Notes: generated by a model from the sequence alone, not told the origin. DNA of 64,000 nucleotides from Microbacterium hominis NBRC 15708 (GCF_001592125.1 NZ_BCWI01000002.1:1-64000), one strand, 5' to 3'. Shown: positions 17,261 through 28,184, counted from the first letter of the stretch. Translations and numbers: made by a program.

Positions 17261-18040
17261 TCAGAGGCCCTGCCAGGCCGGCTTGTTCGCGAAGGCGTAG
17301 CGGTAGTAGTCGGCGTGCTCCAGGCGGGATGCCGCGGCCTCGTCGACCACGACGGTCACGTGCGGGTGCAGCTGGATGGCCGAGCCCGGCAGCGACGACG
17401 TCACGGGACCCTCCACGGCACCCGCGACGGCGGCGGCCTTGCCCTCGCCGAACGCGAGCAGGAAGAGGTGCCGGGCGGAGAGGATCGTGCCGAGCCCCTG
17501 CGTGATGCAGTGCATCGGCACGTCGTCGACCGAGTCGAAGAACCGCGCGTTGTCGCGCCGCGTCTGCTCGATGAGGGTCTTCACGCGCGTACGCGAGGCG
17601 AACGAGGACCCGGGCTCGTTGAAGCCGATGTGGCCCGACGTGCCGATCCCGAGGATCTGCAGGTCGATGCCGCCCGCATCGGCGATCGCCCGCTCGTAGT
17701 CGTCGCCCGCGTGCGCGATGGTCGCGAGGTCGCCGTTGGGGGTGTGGATGCGGTCGGGATCGAGCCCGAGCGGCTCCACGACCTCCTTCGTGATCACGGA
17801 GCGGTAGCTCTCGGGATGCCGCGGGTCGATGCCCACGTACTCGTCGAGCGCGAACCCGCGCACCCGCGAGACGTCGACGCCCTCCAGCCGGGGACGCAGG
17901 GCCCCGTACACGGGCAGCGGGGTCGAGCCGGTCGCGAGGCCCAGCACGGCGTCGGGCCGCGCCGCGATCAGGCGCACGATTTCGTCGGCGACAAGGGCGC
18001 CCGCGTCGGCGGCGGACGGGACGATGACGACTTCAGCCAT
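17261..18040 (-). CDS. nagB: Glucosamine-6-phosphate deaminase
   Basis: 259 residues, a normal length. It converts glucosamine-6-P to fructose-6-P and ammonia. Motifs: GLATGSTPLPVYG (phosphate loop), FALDEYVGI (catalytic Asp), and GIGTSGHIGFNEPGSSFASRTRV, which holds the ring-opening His and Glu. It is the last gene of the minus-strand GlcNAc operon and overlaps the ROK kinase gene by 8 bp. It completes the pathway with nagA at 11.9 kb. Confidence 0.95.
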   Translation of the reverse strand: MAEVVIVPSAADAGALVADEIVRLIAARPDAVLGLATGSTPLPVYGALRPRLEGVDVSRVRGFALDEYVGIDPRHPESYRSVITKEVVEPLGLDPDRIHTPNGDLATIAHAGDDYERAIADAGGIDLQILGIGTSGHIGFNEPGSSFASRTRVKTLIEQTRRDNARFFDSVDDVPMHCITQGLGTILSARHLFLLAFGEGKAAAVAGAVEGPVTSSLPGSAIQLHPHVTVVVDEAAASRLEHADYYRYAFANKPAWQGL

Positions 18041-18977
18041 GGAAGACAGCCTCCTGCTCAGAGTCGGCGCCGACGATCGCGGCGCCCAGGGCCGCCGCCG
18101 GAGAACCGGGCGGCAGCAGGTCGACGCGCTCGCTCAGTCGCAGCGAGCGCAGGAACGGGGATGCGGCGGCGCTCTCCTCGAGCTCGGTCAGCACAGGCCT
18201 CAGCATACGGTCGCCGAGCGCGGTGACGCCTCCCCCCAGCACGACGGCGTCGACGTCGCCGGCGAGCACGATCACGCGGATCGCCGAGGCGACGCCATAG
18301 GCGAGACCGCGGCGGAGCGCGATCGCCTCGGCATCCCCCGCGTCGGCGGCGTCGAAGACGTCGCGCACCGGCAGGGCGCCGGGACGCGCCCAGCGTTCGG
18401 CGACGGCCGCGCCGCCGCTGAACGCCTCGATGCAGCCGCGCTGACCGCAGCGGCAGAGCGGGCCGGCCGGGTCGACGGAGATGTGGCCGACCTCCCCCGC
18501 CGATCCGTGTACGCCGCGCCAGAGGCGCCCGCCGCGCACGAAGCCGGCGGCGATCCCCGTCCCGAGGTTGAGGTACGCCATCGCGCTCGATCCGGCGGCG
18601 CCGTGCAGCGCGTACGCACCGACGGCCGCCGCCTTCACGTCGTTCTCCGCGCGCACGGGGATGCCGAGGCGCGGCCCGATCGCGAGTGCGAGGTCGAGCT
18701 CGTCGATGCCGAGGTTGACGGCGTGCGTGACCGTGGACCCGCCGGGGGCGACCTGCCCGGGCATGCCGACGCCGATCGAGCTGAACACCGACGCGGGACG
18801 GCCCACGGCATCCGCCAGCTCGTCGACCATGGTGAGGATCGTCGCGACGACGGCATCCGCTCCCCACCCGGTCGGACGTCGCAGGCGCGCGAGGATGTCC
18901 TCGCCGCGGTCCCCGCCGCCGGACGCGACGACCACGGCGTCGGTCTTGGTGCCCCCGACGTCGAATCCGAGTCGCAT
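18033..18977 (-). CDS. ROK-family sugar kinase, probable N-acetylglucosamine kinase
   Basis: 314 residues. The ATP loop is GFDVGGTKTDAVV at the N-terminus. VRAENDVKAAAVGAY carries the catalytic Asp, and GHISVDPAGPLCRCGQRGCIEAF is the ROK zinc motif (His plus three Cys). It has no helix-turn-helix, so it is a kinase rather than a repressor. Position between GlcNAc-type importer genes and nagB suggests it phosphorylates free GlcNAc released by the GH20 enzyme, since ABC import does not phosphorylate. Glucokinase activity cannot be excluded. The ATG overlaps the permease stop (ATGA). Confidence 0.85.
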   Translation of the reverse strand: MRLGFDVGGTKTDAVVVASGGGDRGEDILARLRRPTGWGADAVVATILTMVDELADAVGRPASVFSSIGVGMPGQVAPGGSTVTHAVNLGIDELDLALAIGPRLGIPVRAENDVKAAAVGAYALHGAAGSSAMAYLNLGTGIAAGFVRGGRLWRGVHGSAGEVGHISVDPAGPLCRCGQRGCIEAFSGGAAVAERWARPGALPVRDVFDAADAGDAEAIALRRGLAYGVASAIRVIVLAGDVDAVVLGGGVTALGDRMLRPVLTELEESAAASPFLRSLRLSERVDLLPPGSPAAALGAAIVGADSEQEAVFHG

Positions 18978-19816
18978 CAGCCCTTCACCGCTCCCGACAC
19001 CAGGCCGCTCGTCATCTTGCCCTGCACGATGAGGAAGAAGACGATGACCGGGATCGCCATGAGGGTCGATCCGGCCATGACGACCGCCCAGTCGGTGGCC
19101 TTCGTCGCCTGCACGAAGCTGCGCAGCCAGATCGGCAACGTCTGCGACTCGGGGCGGGTCATGATGACGAGGGCGAAGATGAACTCGTTCCACGCCTGGA
19201 TGAAGGCGAAGATGCCGGTCGAGACGAGCCCCGGTGCCAGGAGCGGAAAGGTCACCCGCCAGAAGGCCTGCGTGCGGCTGCAGCCGTCGATCATCGCCGC
19301 CTCCTCGAGGTCGGCGGGGATGCCGTTGACGAAGCCGCGCAGCGTCCAGATCGTGAACGGCAGCACCATCGCGATGTACACGGCCGACAGGCCGATCACC
19401 GTGTTGAGCAGGTGCCAGCCGTCGAGCACGCGGAAGGTCGAGATGATCATCGCCTCGGCCGGGATCATCTGGATCACGAGGATCGCCACGATGAAGCTCT
19501 TGCGCGAGCGGAACCGGTAGCGCGACACGGCGATCGAGGCGAGGAATGCGAACACCAGCGCGGCGACGACGGTGAGCAGCGTCACCGCCAGCGACACCCA
19601 CAGCGCCGGCACGAACCCGCCCTCCCACGCCGCCTGGAAGCTGCGCAGCGTGAACTGGTCGGGCCAGAAGTGCGGGGTCTCGCTCTTGACCGCCGACCCC
19701 GGGAGGAAGGCCGTGTTGACCATCCAATACACCGGGAAGACCGAGCAGACGAAGACGACGACGGCGGCGAGGTTCAGGAAGACGCGCCCGGTGGCGCGCC
19801 TCGTGCGGGCGCTCAT
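18977..19816 (-). CDS. Carbohydrate ABC transporter permease (MalG type)
   Basis: 279 residues with six TM helices. The EAA loop is IPADLEEAAMIDGCSRTQAFWRVTFPLL (about 165-192), and the hallmark QTLPIWLRSFV sits near the end. I start it at the ATG overlapping the stop of the first permease (19814-19818). It pairs with the 319-aa permease upstream. No ATPase gene lies in this operon; such importers usually share an MsiK-like ATPase encoded elsewhere. Confidence 0.9.
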   Translation of the reverse strand: MSARTRRATGRVFLNLAAVVVFVCSVFPVYWMVNTAFLPGSAVKSETPHFWPDQFTLRSFQAAWEGGFVPALWVSLAVTLLTVVAALVFAFLASIAVSRYRFRSRKSFIVAILVIQMIPAEAMIISTFRVLDGWHLLNTVIGLSAVYIAMVLPFTIWTLRGFVNGIPADLEEAAMIDGCSRTQAFWRVTFPLLAPGLVSTGIFAFIQAWNEFIFALVIMTRPESQTLPIWLRSFVQATKATDWAVVMAGSTLMAIPVIVFFLIVQGKMTSGLVSGAVKG

Positions 19817-20775
19817 CAGTCGTCCTCCGAGGTCAGCATGGTGCGGATGTAGTAGGCGGAGATGGCGAGCAGCACGATGACGAGGATCACCGAGATCGCC
19901 CCTCCCGAGCCCAGGTCGCCGGTCGCCATCGAGACGCTGTAGATGTAGACGCCGATGGTGTTGGTGTCGGCGCGGATGCCGCCGACGGTCTGCAGCGCGT
20001 AGATCTGTGCGAACACGCGGAGATCCCAGATGACCTGGAGGATCAACAGCACGACCAGGATGGAGCGGATGTACGGGACGACGATGTACCGGAAGCGCTG
20101 CCAGGCGCTCGAACCGTCGAGGGATGCCGCCTCCAGCACCTCGTCGGGCACCTGCGAGAGCCCCGCGTACGTCGAGAAGGCGACGAACGGGATCGCGCCC
20201 CACGTGATGATGATGGCCGCGACGCCGAAGAAGCTGAGCGGATCGGACAGCCAGCTGTGACCGATCCAGTTCTGCCCGGTGATCCGGGTGAGCACGTAGT
20301 TGACGAGGCCGTAGGACGTGTCGAAGATCCAGCCCCATACGATCGTGCCCGTGAGCGCGGGCATCGCCCACGCCAGCAGCAGCCCGACCGACACGACCGT
20401 GCGCATCACCCGTCCGAGCGACTTCATCATGAGCGCGATCGCGACGCCCAGGACCATCGTGGCCGCGGCGCAGACGATCATCAGGCCGAAGCTGCGGCCC
20501 AGCACGACCCAGAACTGCGCGTCGGTGAGCACCCGCACGTAGTTGTCGAACCAGACGAACTCGGCGGGCTTGCCGAAGATCTGCTCGCGCCCGTACTTCT
20601 GGAACGACATGACGATCAGCTGCAGCAGGGGCCAGCCGATGAAGACGGCGAGCATCACCAGTGCGGGCAGCAGCAGCGCGAGCGGTGTGCGGTCCCGGCG
20701 ACGGCGCCGGCGCGGCGCGGGCGCGGACGGGCGGTCGGTCTCGGGAGAGCGACGGGAGATCAGCGTGGTGGCCAT
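19816..20775 (-). CDS. Carbohydrate ABC transporter permease (MalF type)
   Basis: 319 residues. An Arg-rich cytoplasmic N-terminus (RRRRRRDRTP) precedes six TM helices. The EAA loop reads VPDEVLEAASLDGSSAWQRFRYIVVPYI. The start is ATG 20775, with GGAGACC just upstream; the longer open frame runs into the palindromic repeat at 20808-20897 and is not real. It forms the heterodimeric channel with the downstream permease. Confidence 0.9.
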   Translation of the reverse strand: MATTLISRRSPETDRPSAPAPRRRRRRDRTPLALLLPALVMLAVFIGWPLLQLIVMSFQKYGREQIFGKPAEFVWFDNYVRVLTDAQFWVVLGRSFGLMIVCAAATMVLGVAIALMMKSLGRVMRTVVSVGLLLAWAMPALTGTIVWGWIFDTSYGLVNYVLTRITGQNWIGHSWLSDPLSFFGVAAIIITWGAIPFVAFSTYAGLSQVPDEVLEAASLDGSSAWQRFRYIVVPYIRSILVVLLILQVIWDLRVFAQIYALQTVGGIRADTNTIGVYIYSVSMATGDLGSGGAISVILVIVLLAISAYYIRTMLTSEDD

Positions 20776-20807
20776 CGCCGGGTCTCCTTTCGTGGTGGTG
20801 ATGAGGG

Positions 20808-20897
20808 GCGTTTCGACGCGCTGCGCTCGCTCAACGACCGGGGAGGCGATGCCCCCACCGGTCGTTGAGCGCGGAGCGCAGCGACGAGTCGAAACGC
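20808..20897. repeat. Inverted pair of the TTTCGAC…GACCGG repeat inside the GlcNAc operon
   Basis: A copy of the family-B repeat (CGTTTCGACGCGCTGCGCTC…GACCGG, 20808-20841) faces its reverse complement (20858-20897), giving a hairpin with arms of about 30 bp in the mRNA between the binding-protein and permease genes. The same sequence recurs at 25.6-25.8 kb and 58.7-59.6 kb. It probably stabilises the upstream binding-protein mRNA or attenuates downstream expression. Confidence 0.85.
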
Positions 20898-20915
20898 CGG
20901 CGAGTCGAAGTGGAC

Positions 20916-22193
20916 TCAGCCGTTGAGGATGGCGTCGATCTGCTCGTCCAGCGCGGTGGCGAGCGTCTTGACGTCGCCGCCGGCGGCGACCTGGACGAAG
21001 AAGTCCTGCAGCAGGCCCTTCGCCTCGACATCCGCCCACTTCGGGGAGGCGGGGGTCAGCTTGGCGTTCGCCGCGGCATCCGCGATGATCTTCGCGAGCT
21101 CCGGGGTGGCCGCCGCGACCTCGCCGCCCAGCGACTTCTTGGCGGGCACGAGACCGGCCTTGGCCAGGATCGACTGGTACTCGTCGCTGAGCATGATCTC
21201 CAGCGCGCTCTTGGCGAGCTCCGGGTTGGCCGACTTCGCCGCGATCCCGATGTTCGAGCCGCCGGCGAAGACCTTCGCCGCGCCGCCGTCCTTGCCGGGG
21301 AGCGCATAGTAGCCGACGGTCTTGCTCAGCGCCGTCTCGGCCTTGTCCTCATCGGCGACGATCGACCAGTACGCCCAGCTCGGCGCCGACAGCGTGGCGG
21401 CCTTCTCGGTGCGGAAGGGCACCCACGCCTCGGTCTCGTCGCCGTCCTTCGGGGCGAGGGAGGCCTTCGTCATGAGCTGCTGCACCTGCTCGATGCCCTT
21501 GACCGACGCGTCACTGGACATCTGCGCTTCCCACTTGCCGTCCTTCTGCACGGCGACCTCGCCGCCGTTCTCCCAGATGAACGGGAGGGCGTTGTACCAG
21601 TCCTTGCCGGGGAAGTAGACGCCGGAGACGCCGGGGAGCGCCTGCGCGAGCTTCTCGCCGCCCGCGACGTACTCGTCGAGGGTCGTCGGCACCTGCACAC
21701 CCGCCGTGGCGTACTGGGTGGTGTTGTAGAAGACGATGCGGGCGCCCGAATAGTACGGCGCTGCGTAGAGCTTGCCGTCCCACGAGCCGGCCTCGACGAA
21801 TCCGGGCAGGAGGTCGTCCCCGCCGATCTGATCCTTGATGTCGGAGATGTCCAGGAGTGCACCGCTGGAGGTGAAGGCGGCCGCCTGCGTGTTGCCCATC
21901 TCGACGATGTCGGGGGTGTCGTTGGACGACAGGCTCGTGGTCAGCTTGTCGACGAGCCCGGTCCACTGCTGCTCCTCGATGACGAGCGTCGAGCCGGGGT
22001 TGTCGGCTTCGAACGTCTTCTTGAGGTAGTCGCGGGCATCCTGAGGCGTGTCGGTGCCGACGAGCCAGACCCGCAGCTGCGCCGCTGCAGGCGTGCCCGA
22101 GGCGTCGGTGCCGCCCGAGCTTCCGCCCGCGCAGCCGGCGAGAACGACAGCCGAAGCGCCGAGGAGCGCGAGGGCTCCGAGCTTCTTGTTCAT
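20916..22193 (-). CDS. Sugar ABC transporter substrate-binding lipoprotein
   Basis: 425 residues. A lipoprotein signal MNKKLGALALLGASAVVLAGC (21 residues incl. the Cys; lipobox VLAGC) precedes a family 1 solute-binding domain: LRVWLVGTDTPQ, PDIVEMGNTQAAAF, SGARIVFYNTTQYATAGVQVPTTLDEY, FAGGSNIGIAAKS. The genes around it suggest binding of GlcNAc or chito-oligosaccharides; this is inference from nagB, the ROK kinase and the shared operator with GH20-nagA. The start is ATG 22193 with AAGGAAG upstream. Confidence 0.9.
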   Translation of the reverse strand: MNKKLGALALLGASAVVLAGCAGGSSGGTDASGTPAAAQLRVWLVGTDTPQDARDYLKKTFEADNPGSTLVIEEQQWTGLVDKLTTSLSSNDTPDIVEMGNTQAAAFTSSGALLDISDIKDQIGGDDLLPGFVEAGSWDGKLYAAPYYSGARIVFYNTTQYATAGVQVPTTLDEYVAGGEKLAQALPGVSGVYFPGKDWYNALPFIWENGGEVAVQKDGKWEAQMSSDASVKGIEQVQQLMTKASLAPKDGDETEAWVPFRTEKAATLSAPSWAYWSIVADEDKAETALSKTVGYYALPGKDGGAAKVFAGGSNIGIAAKSANPELAKSALEIMLSDEYQSILAKAGLVPAKKSLGGEVAAATPELAKIIADAAANAKLTPASPKWADVEAKGLLQDFFVQVAAGGDVKTLATALDEQIDAILNG

Positions 22194-22255
22194 GGTGTCT
22201 TCCTTTGTCTCTCTTGGTGGTATCGGGGCACGGTGACCCATCCGTGGATGAGGGG

Positions 22256-23434
22256 TCAGGACACCCCGAGTTGTCCTGACAGGACCATGACGGCCGCACC
22301 GCGGAGGACGATGTCCTCCCCCTGCGCCGTCATCCGCACCTGCACGCCGTCGTGGAACTCGGCGAGCGTCCGGGTGCGCAGTGTCTCGACGGTCGCGGTC
22401 GCGAGGGGTCCGTCGAGAAGTTCTGGGATGCCGGAGAGCACGATCTCCGACAGGTCGAGCACGCCCACGATGGGGGCGAGTGCGATGCCGAGACGCGCAC
22501 CGGCGTCGCGGAGTACCGCGTCGCGGTCCGCGTCGGGCTCCGCGAGCCGCGCCTCGAGGGCGGGCACCGACAGCCACGACTCGAGGCAGCCGATCTTGCC
22601 GCAGACGCAGCGCGGCCCGCCGTCGGTGCCGACCGTGACGTGGCCGATCTCGCCCGCGGCGAAGCGCGAGCCGCGCATGGGCTGTCCGCCGGCGAGCAGT
22701 CCCGAGCCAACGCCGCGGCCGACGCGAACGAGGAGCACGTCGTCGGCGGCGCCGCCGAAGGTGTACTCGGCGAGGACGGCGGCGTTGGCGTCATTGGCCA
22801 CGAGCACGGGAAGTCCGAGCTCGGCACGCAGCACCCCTTCGAGGTCGACGTCGTGCCAGCCGAGGTTCGGCGCCGTGAGCACGACGCCGCGGTCGTCGAC
22901 GATGCCGGGGCTGCCGACACCGATGCCGAGGACGGGCGCGTGCGCATCCGCGACCAGGCGTCGGGCGAGATCGATGACGACGGCGAGGATGTCGGCGGGA
23001 TCGGCGGGCACGTCGACGTCGAGGCGCGCGACGATCTCGCCGTCGAGGGTGAGCACGGCGCCGAGGAAGCGGTCGGTGCCGGAGAGGTCGAGCCCGACGA
23101 TGCGGTGCCCCTCGCGGTCGAGGTCGACGAGGATCGCGGGCTTGCCCGGACCGGTCACCTCGCGCAGGCCGCGTTCGGCGACGTAGCCGTCGTCGATCAG
23201 CTCGGCGACGAGATCGGAGATCGTCACCCGGGTCAGGCCGGTCTCCCGGGAAAGGTCCGCCCGACTCATGGCACCCTGGTGGAAGAGGGTCTGCAGCACG
23301 AGGGAGCGGTTGTGCGCGCGAGCGTGCTCCGGCAGGACCTTCGCCGCGTGACGCAGCGCGCGGCCTGCGCTGAACGACCGGCCCGCGAGGGCGGCCGTCT
23401 CGGGGGCGGTGCGCTGCACATCGGATCCGGACAT
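22256..23434 (-). CDS. ROK-family transcriptional repressor (NagC/XylR type)
   Basis: 392 residues. The N-terminal winged HTH (NRSLVLQTLFHQGAMSRADLSRETGLTRVTISDLVAELIDDGYV, about 42-86) is fused to a ROK sugar-sensing domain with GLDLSGTDRFLGAVL and the zinc motif GHVTVGTDGGPRCVCGKIGCLE. It is the first gene of the minus-strand GlcNAc operon and is preceded immediately by an operator shared with GH20-nagA. The likely effector is GlcNAc, GlcNAc-6-P or chitobiose, relieving repression. The phosphate loop is degenerate (GLDLSGTD), as expected for a regulator without kinase activity. Confidence 0.9.
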   Translation of the reverse strand: MSGSDVQRTAPETAALAGRSFSAGRALRHAAKVLPEHARAHNRSLVLQTLFHQGAMSRADLSRETGLTRVTISDLVAELIDDGYVAERGLREVTGPGKPAILVDLDREGHRIVGLDLSGTDRFLGAVLTLDGEIVARLDVDVPADPADILAVVIDLARRLVADAHAPVLGIGVGSPGIVDDRGVVLTAPNLGWHDVDLEGVLRAELGLPVLVANDANAAVLAEYTFGGAADDVLLVRVGRGVGSGLLAGGQPMRGSRFAAGEIGHVTVGTDGGPRCVCGKIGCLESWLSVPALEARLAEPDADRDAVLRDAGARLGIALAPIVGVLDLSEIVLSGIPELLDGPLATATVETLRTRTLAEFHDGVQVRMTAQGEDIVLRGAAVMVLSGQLGVS

Positions 23435-23456
23435 GTTTGTTAGTAGACCTTACGAA
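23435..23456. promoter_or_regulatory. ROK operator overlapping a leaderless -10
   Basis: The sequence abutting the ATG is the dyad TTnGTnAG-N5-CTnACnAA (TTTGTTAGTAGACCTTACG… on +). On the minus strand TACTAA (23445-23440) is a likely -10, with TTGCGG (23470-23465) as -35 at 19 bp. The transcript would then start at about the ATG. A bound repressor would block the -10, giving autoregulation. Confidence 0.65.
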
Positions 23457-23546
23457 TCTCCGTTCCGCAAGCGCGGAACGCAATTCGGCAGGACCGTTTA
23501 CAAAACCGTTACATTGCCCGTCGCGGGCGATCACAGGAGGAGAGAC

Positions 23547-24011
23547 ATGACCGCCATGCCGCCGCGCCACCGCGCCCCGCTCGCCGCCGTGATCCTCGCC
23601 GGCGCTCTGGCCCTCGCCGGCGCTCTGGCCCTCGCCGGCTGCGCGGCATCCTCCCCCGCCCCCACGCCGTCCGACGGCGACACGCAGACCGTCGCGGAGG
23701 CGTGCGACACCGTGCGCGCCGGCGTCGAGGATGCCGCGGCCCAGCTGCAGACGCTCGACCCCGGCGACCCGCGCGCCGCGGTCGACGCCCTCGGCGGGGT
23801 CGCGGAACGGCTCGGCGCCGCCGCCGGAACCGTCGGCAACCACGAGGTGGCCGCGCTGCTGCCGCCGCTGCAGACCGGGTTCGCCTCGGCATCCGACACC
23901 CTCGCGGCGATCGCGGGCGGCGATCTGTCCCGTCTCACGGCCCTGCAGACCACCACCGACGACATCCGGTCGGCACTGGCCGCGTTCACCCGGATCTGCT
24001 CCGAGGGCTGA
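23547..24011 (+). CDS. Small secreted lipoprotein, unknown function
   Basis: 154 residues. A lipoprotein signal ending ALALAGC (Cys about residue 32) is followed by a Pro/Ser linker and a roughly 110-residue all-helical domain with two cysteines (EACDTV and RICSEG) that could form a disulfide. No family recognised. A strong Shine-Dalgarno (AGGAGGAGAG) fixes the start. The signal-peptide core contains an exact 18-bp tandem duplication (23598-23615 and 23616-23633), lengthening the hydrophobic core by six residues. It is a single gene diverging from the ROK operon. Confidence 0.7.
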   Translation: MTAMPPRHRAPLAAVILAGALALAGALALAGCAASSPAPTPSDGDTQTVAEACDTVRAGVEDAAAQLQTLDPGDPRAAVDALGGVAERLGAAAGTVGNHEVAALLPPLQTGFASASDTLAAIAGGDLSRLTALQTTTDDIRSALAAFTRICSEG

Positions 24012-24095
24012 GCGCACGAGCCTCGACGAACGTCTCTGCCGAGCCGGGCGCACCATCCCGTACCATAGGAGGGCGCGGCCGCGCAGAACACGGGG

Positions 24096-25610
24096 GTGTT
24101 GCAAGTGACCGATCCTGGCACGGGGCGAGAGGCGGACCACACGCCCGAGCCCTCGTCGGCGACGCCGACGACCGCCGCGACGGCCGTTCTCGACGGTCCC
24201 GTGGACCCGTTCGAGGGCGCGGCGCCTCCGTCCGAAGCCCCTCCCGTGCAGTGGGCCCCGGCCGAGCCGGCGCCGAAGAAGAAGCGCCTCTGGCTGTGGA
24301 TCGGCGTTCCCGCCGGTGCGCTCGCCGTCGGCGTCGTGGCCGCCTCGCTCGTGCTCATCGCCCCCGGCACGGCCGTCGCCGGCGTTCCCGTGGGCTTCCT
24401 CACGGCCGGCGCCGCGACCGATGCGATCAGTCAGCGGCTCGGCGCCACCACGCTCGTGCTGGGTGAGGGCGGACCCACCGTGACGGGCGCTCAGCTCGGT
24501 GCGACGGTCGACGCCCGCGCGCTCGCCGACGCCGCCTTCGACGAACGCCCCCTGTGGAATGTGACGCAGTGGTTCGGCGACGCCGTCGATGCCCCCCTGA
24601 CCCTGGATGCCGAGAAGGCCACCGCGGCGCTGCGCGCGGCCCTCCCCGGAAGCTTCGTCGACCCCGTCCCCGCGGGCGTCGCGTTCGCCGGCACCGCCTA
24701 CACCGTCACGCCCGCCGTCGACGGGACGGGTCTCGACCTCGACGCCATCAGCGCGGCGCTCCACGACGCGTTCGTCTCGGGGCAGAGCTCCGTGGTCGTC
24801 CCGACGACGACGGTCCCGGTCGCCGCACCCGCCTCGACCGAAAAGGCGCAGGCCGCCGCCGACCAGCTCAACGGCATGCTGCAGACCATCGGCTTCTACG
24901 TCGGCGACGAGCGCACCGTGCCGGTCGACGCCGCGACCGCCGCGTCGTGGCTCACCGTGACCCCCGACGCCGCGGGGAGCTTCGCGATCACCGCGGACGC
25001 CGACAAGATCCAGGCCGCCGTGTCGGGCCTCGCCGCCCTCGTCGACCGCGCGCCGGCGAACGGCACGGTGATCACCAACTCCGACGGCACCGTGCTCGAC
25101 ACCAGCGTGCCCGGCGCCGACGGCCGCACGCTCGGCGACACCAGCGGCGTCGCACAGGAGTTCGCGACGCAGCTCGCTGCGGGCAAGGCGGCGTTCGCCC
25201 TCCCGGTGACGGTGACCCCGGCATCCACGACGACGCTGCAGCGCCTGCTCGAGGTGAACCTCAGCGAGCAGATGCTCTACCTGAAGGAGAACGGCGCGGT
25301 CGTCGACTCGTGGCCGATCTCCAGCGGTCTGCCGGCGTCTCCCACCTACACGGGGCACTTCCGCATCAACAGCCACATCCGCTCGCAGACGATGACGAGC
25401 ACCGACCCGAACAACCCGTACTGGAACTACGACGTGCCCAACGTCGAGTGGGTCATGTACTTCAACGGCGACGAGGCCTTCCACGGCGTGTACTGGCACA
25501 ACAACTTCGGCACGCCGCAGAGCCACGGCTGCGTCGGCATGCCCAACTATCGCGCGAAGCAGATCTACGACTGGTCCCCGACCGGCGTGGACGTGTGGAT
25601 CCACGACTGA
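24096..25610 (+). CDS. L,D-transpeptidase (YkuD) with peptidoglycan-binding region
   Basis: 504 residues. A disordered acidic/Pro N-terminus (1-60) is followed by one TM helix (LWLWIGVPAGALAVGVVAASLVLIAP), two repeats of a peptidoglycan-binding-4-like domain (about 90-370), and a C-terminal YkuD domain (VNLSEQMLYLKENGAVVDSWPIS …). The catalytic motif is SHGCVGM (Cys about residue 480), preceded by HGVYWHNNFG. It should crosslink peptidoglycan 3-3 outside the membrane. The start is uncertain: GTG 24096 or GTG 24105; AGGAGG lies 22 bp upstream of the first. No T-run terminator; B-type repeats follow. Confidence 0.9.
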   Translation: MLQVTDPGTGREADHTPEPSSATPTTAATAVLDGPVDPFEGAAPPSEAPPVQWAPAEPAPKKKRLWLWIGVPAGALAVGVVAASLVLIAPGTAVAGVPVGFLTAGAATDAISQRLGATTLVLGEGGPTVTGAQLGATVDARALADAAFDERPLWNVTQWFGDAVDAPLTLDAEKATAALRAALPGSFVDPVPAGVAFAGTAYTVTPAVDGTGLDLDAISAALHDAFVSGQSSVVVPTTTVPVAAPASTEKAQAAADQLNGMLQTIGFYVGDERTVPVDAATAASWLTVTPDAAGSFAITADADKIQAAVSGLAALVDRAPANGTVITNSDGTVLDTSVPGADGRTLGDTSGVAQEFATQLAAGKAAFALPVTVTPASTTTLQRLLEVNLSEQMLYLKENGAVVDSWPISSGLPASPTYTGHFRINSHIRSQTMTSTDPNNPYWNYDVPNVEWVMYFNGDEAFHGVYWHNNFGTPQSHGCVGMPNYRAKQIYDWSPTGVDVWIHD

Positions 25611-25623
25611 GCCCGGGCTCGCC

Positions 25624-25809
25624 GCGTTTCGACTCCTCGCTGCGCTCGTCGCTCAACGACCGGGGTGGGCCGCGCTCTCACCGGTCGTCGAGCGAGGCGC
25701 GCAGCGCCGAGCTGACCGGGCGCCGCAGTCTCACCGGTCGTCGAGCGAGGCGCGGCTACCGCGCTCTCACCGGTCGTTGAGCGAGGCGCGAAGCGCCGAG
25801 TCGAAACGC
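25624..25809. repeat. Cluster of family-B palindromic repeats
   Basis: One forward copy (CGTTTCGACTCCTCGCTGCG…, 25624-25662) is followed by three reverse-orientation copies starting near 25681, 25735 and 25770. Each begins CCGGTCGT(T/C)GAGCGAGGCGC, and the last ends in GAGTCGAAACG. The copies can pair with one another. They fill the space between the convergent L,D-transpeptidase and icd genes. Confidence 0.85.
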
Positions 25810-25824
25810 CCCACGCCGGCAACG

Positions 25825-25856
25825 CCGAAGGCGCGGGCCGCAGCCCGCGCCTTCGG
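25825..25856 (-). terminator. Terminator hairpin after icd
   Basis: CCGAAGGCGCGGGC (25825-25838) and its exact complement (25843-25856) enclose CGCA, 6 bp beyond the icd stop on the minus strand. A perfect 14-bp stem. Confidence 0.75.
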
Positions 25857-25862
25857 TGAGGA

Positions 25863-28079
<2,217 letters not shown>

Positions 28080-28164
28080 GTGTGATCTCTCCGTCGTGAG
28101 CGTCGTCGTGGGCGTCGTGGTGAGCGTCGCGGGGTCACCCACCAGGCTATCGCATCACCGGAAT

Positions 28165-28184
28165 ATATCTTGACGTCAAGATAT
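28165..28184. promoter_or_regulatory. Perfect 20-bp palindrome upstream of icd
   Basis: ATATCTTGACGTCAAGATAT is its own reverse complement and sits between divergent icd and the GNAT gene. It has the look of a MarR-type or similar dimeric operator. A weaker relative (AATCTCGATATCGAGAG) lies upstream of sucC. No regulator gene is adjacent. Confidence 0.7.

Noticed and set aside
17829..19520. A 563-codon + strand open frame
   Set aside because: It is antisense to the ROK kinase and permease genes and shows no domain or ribosome-binding site.
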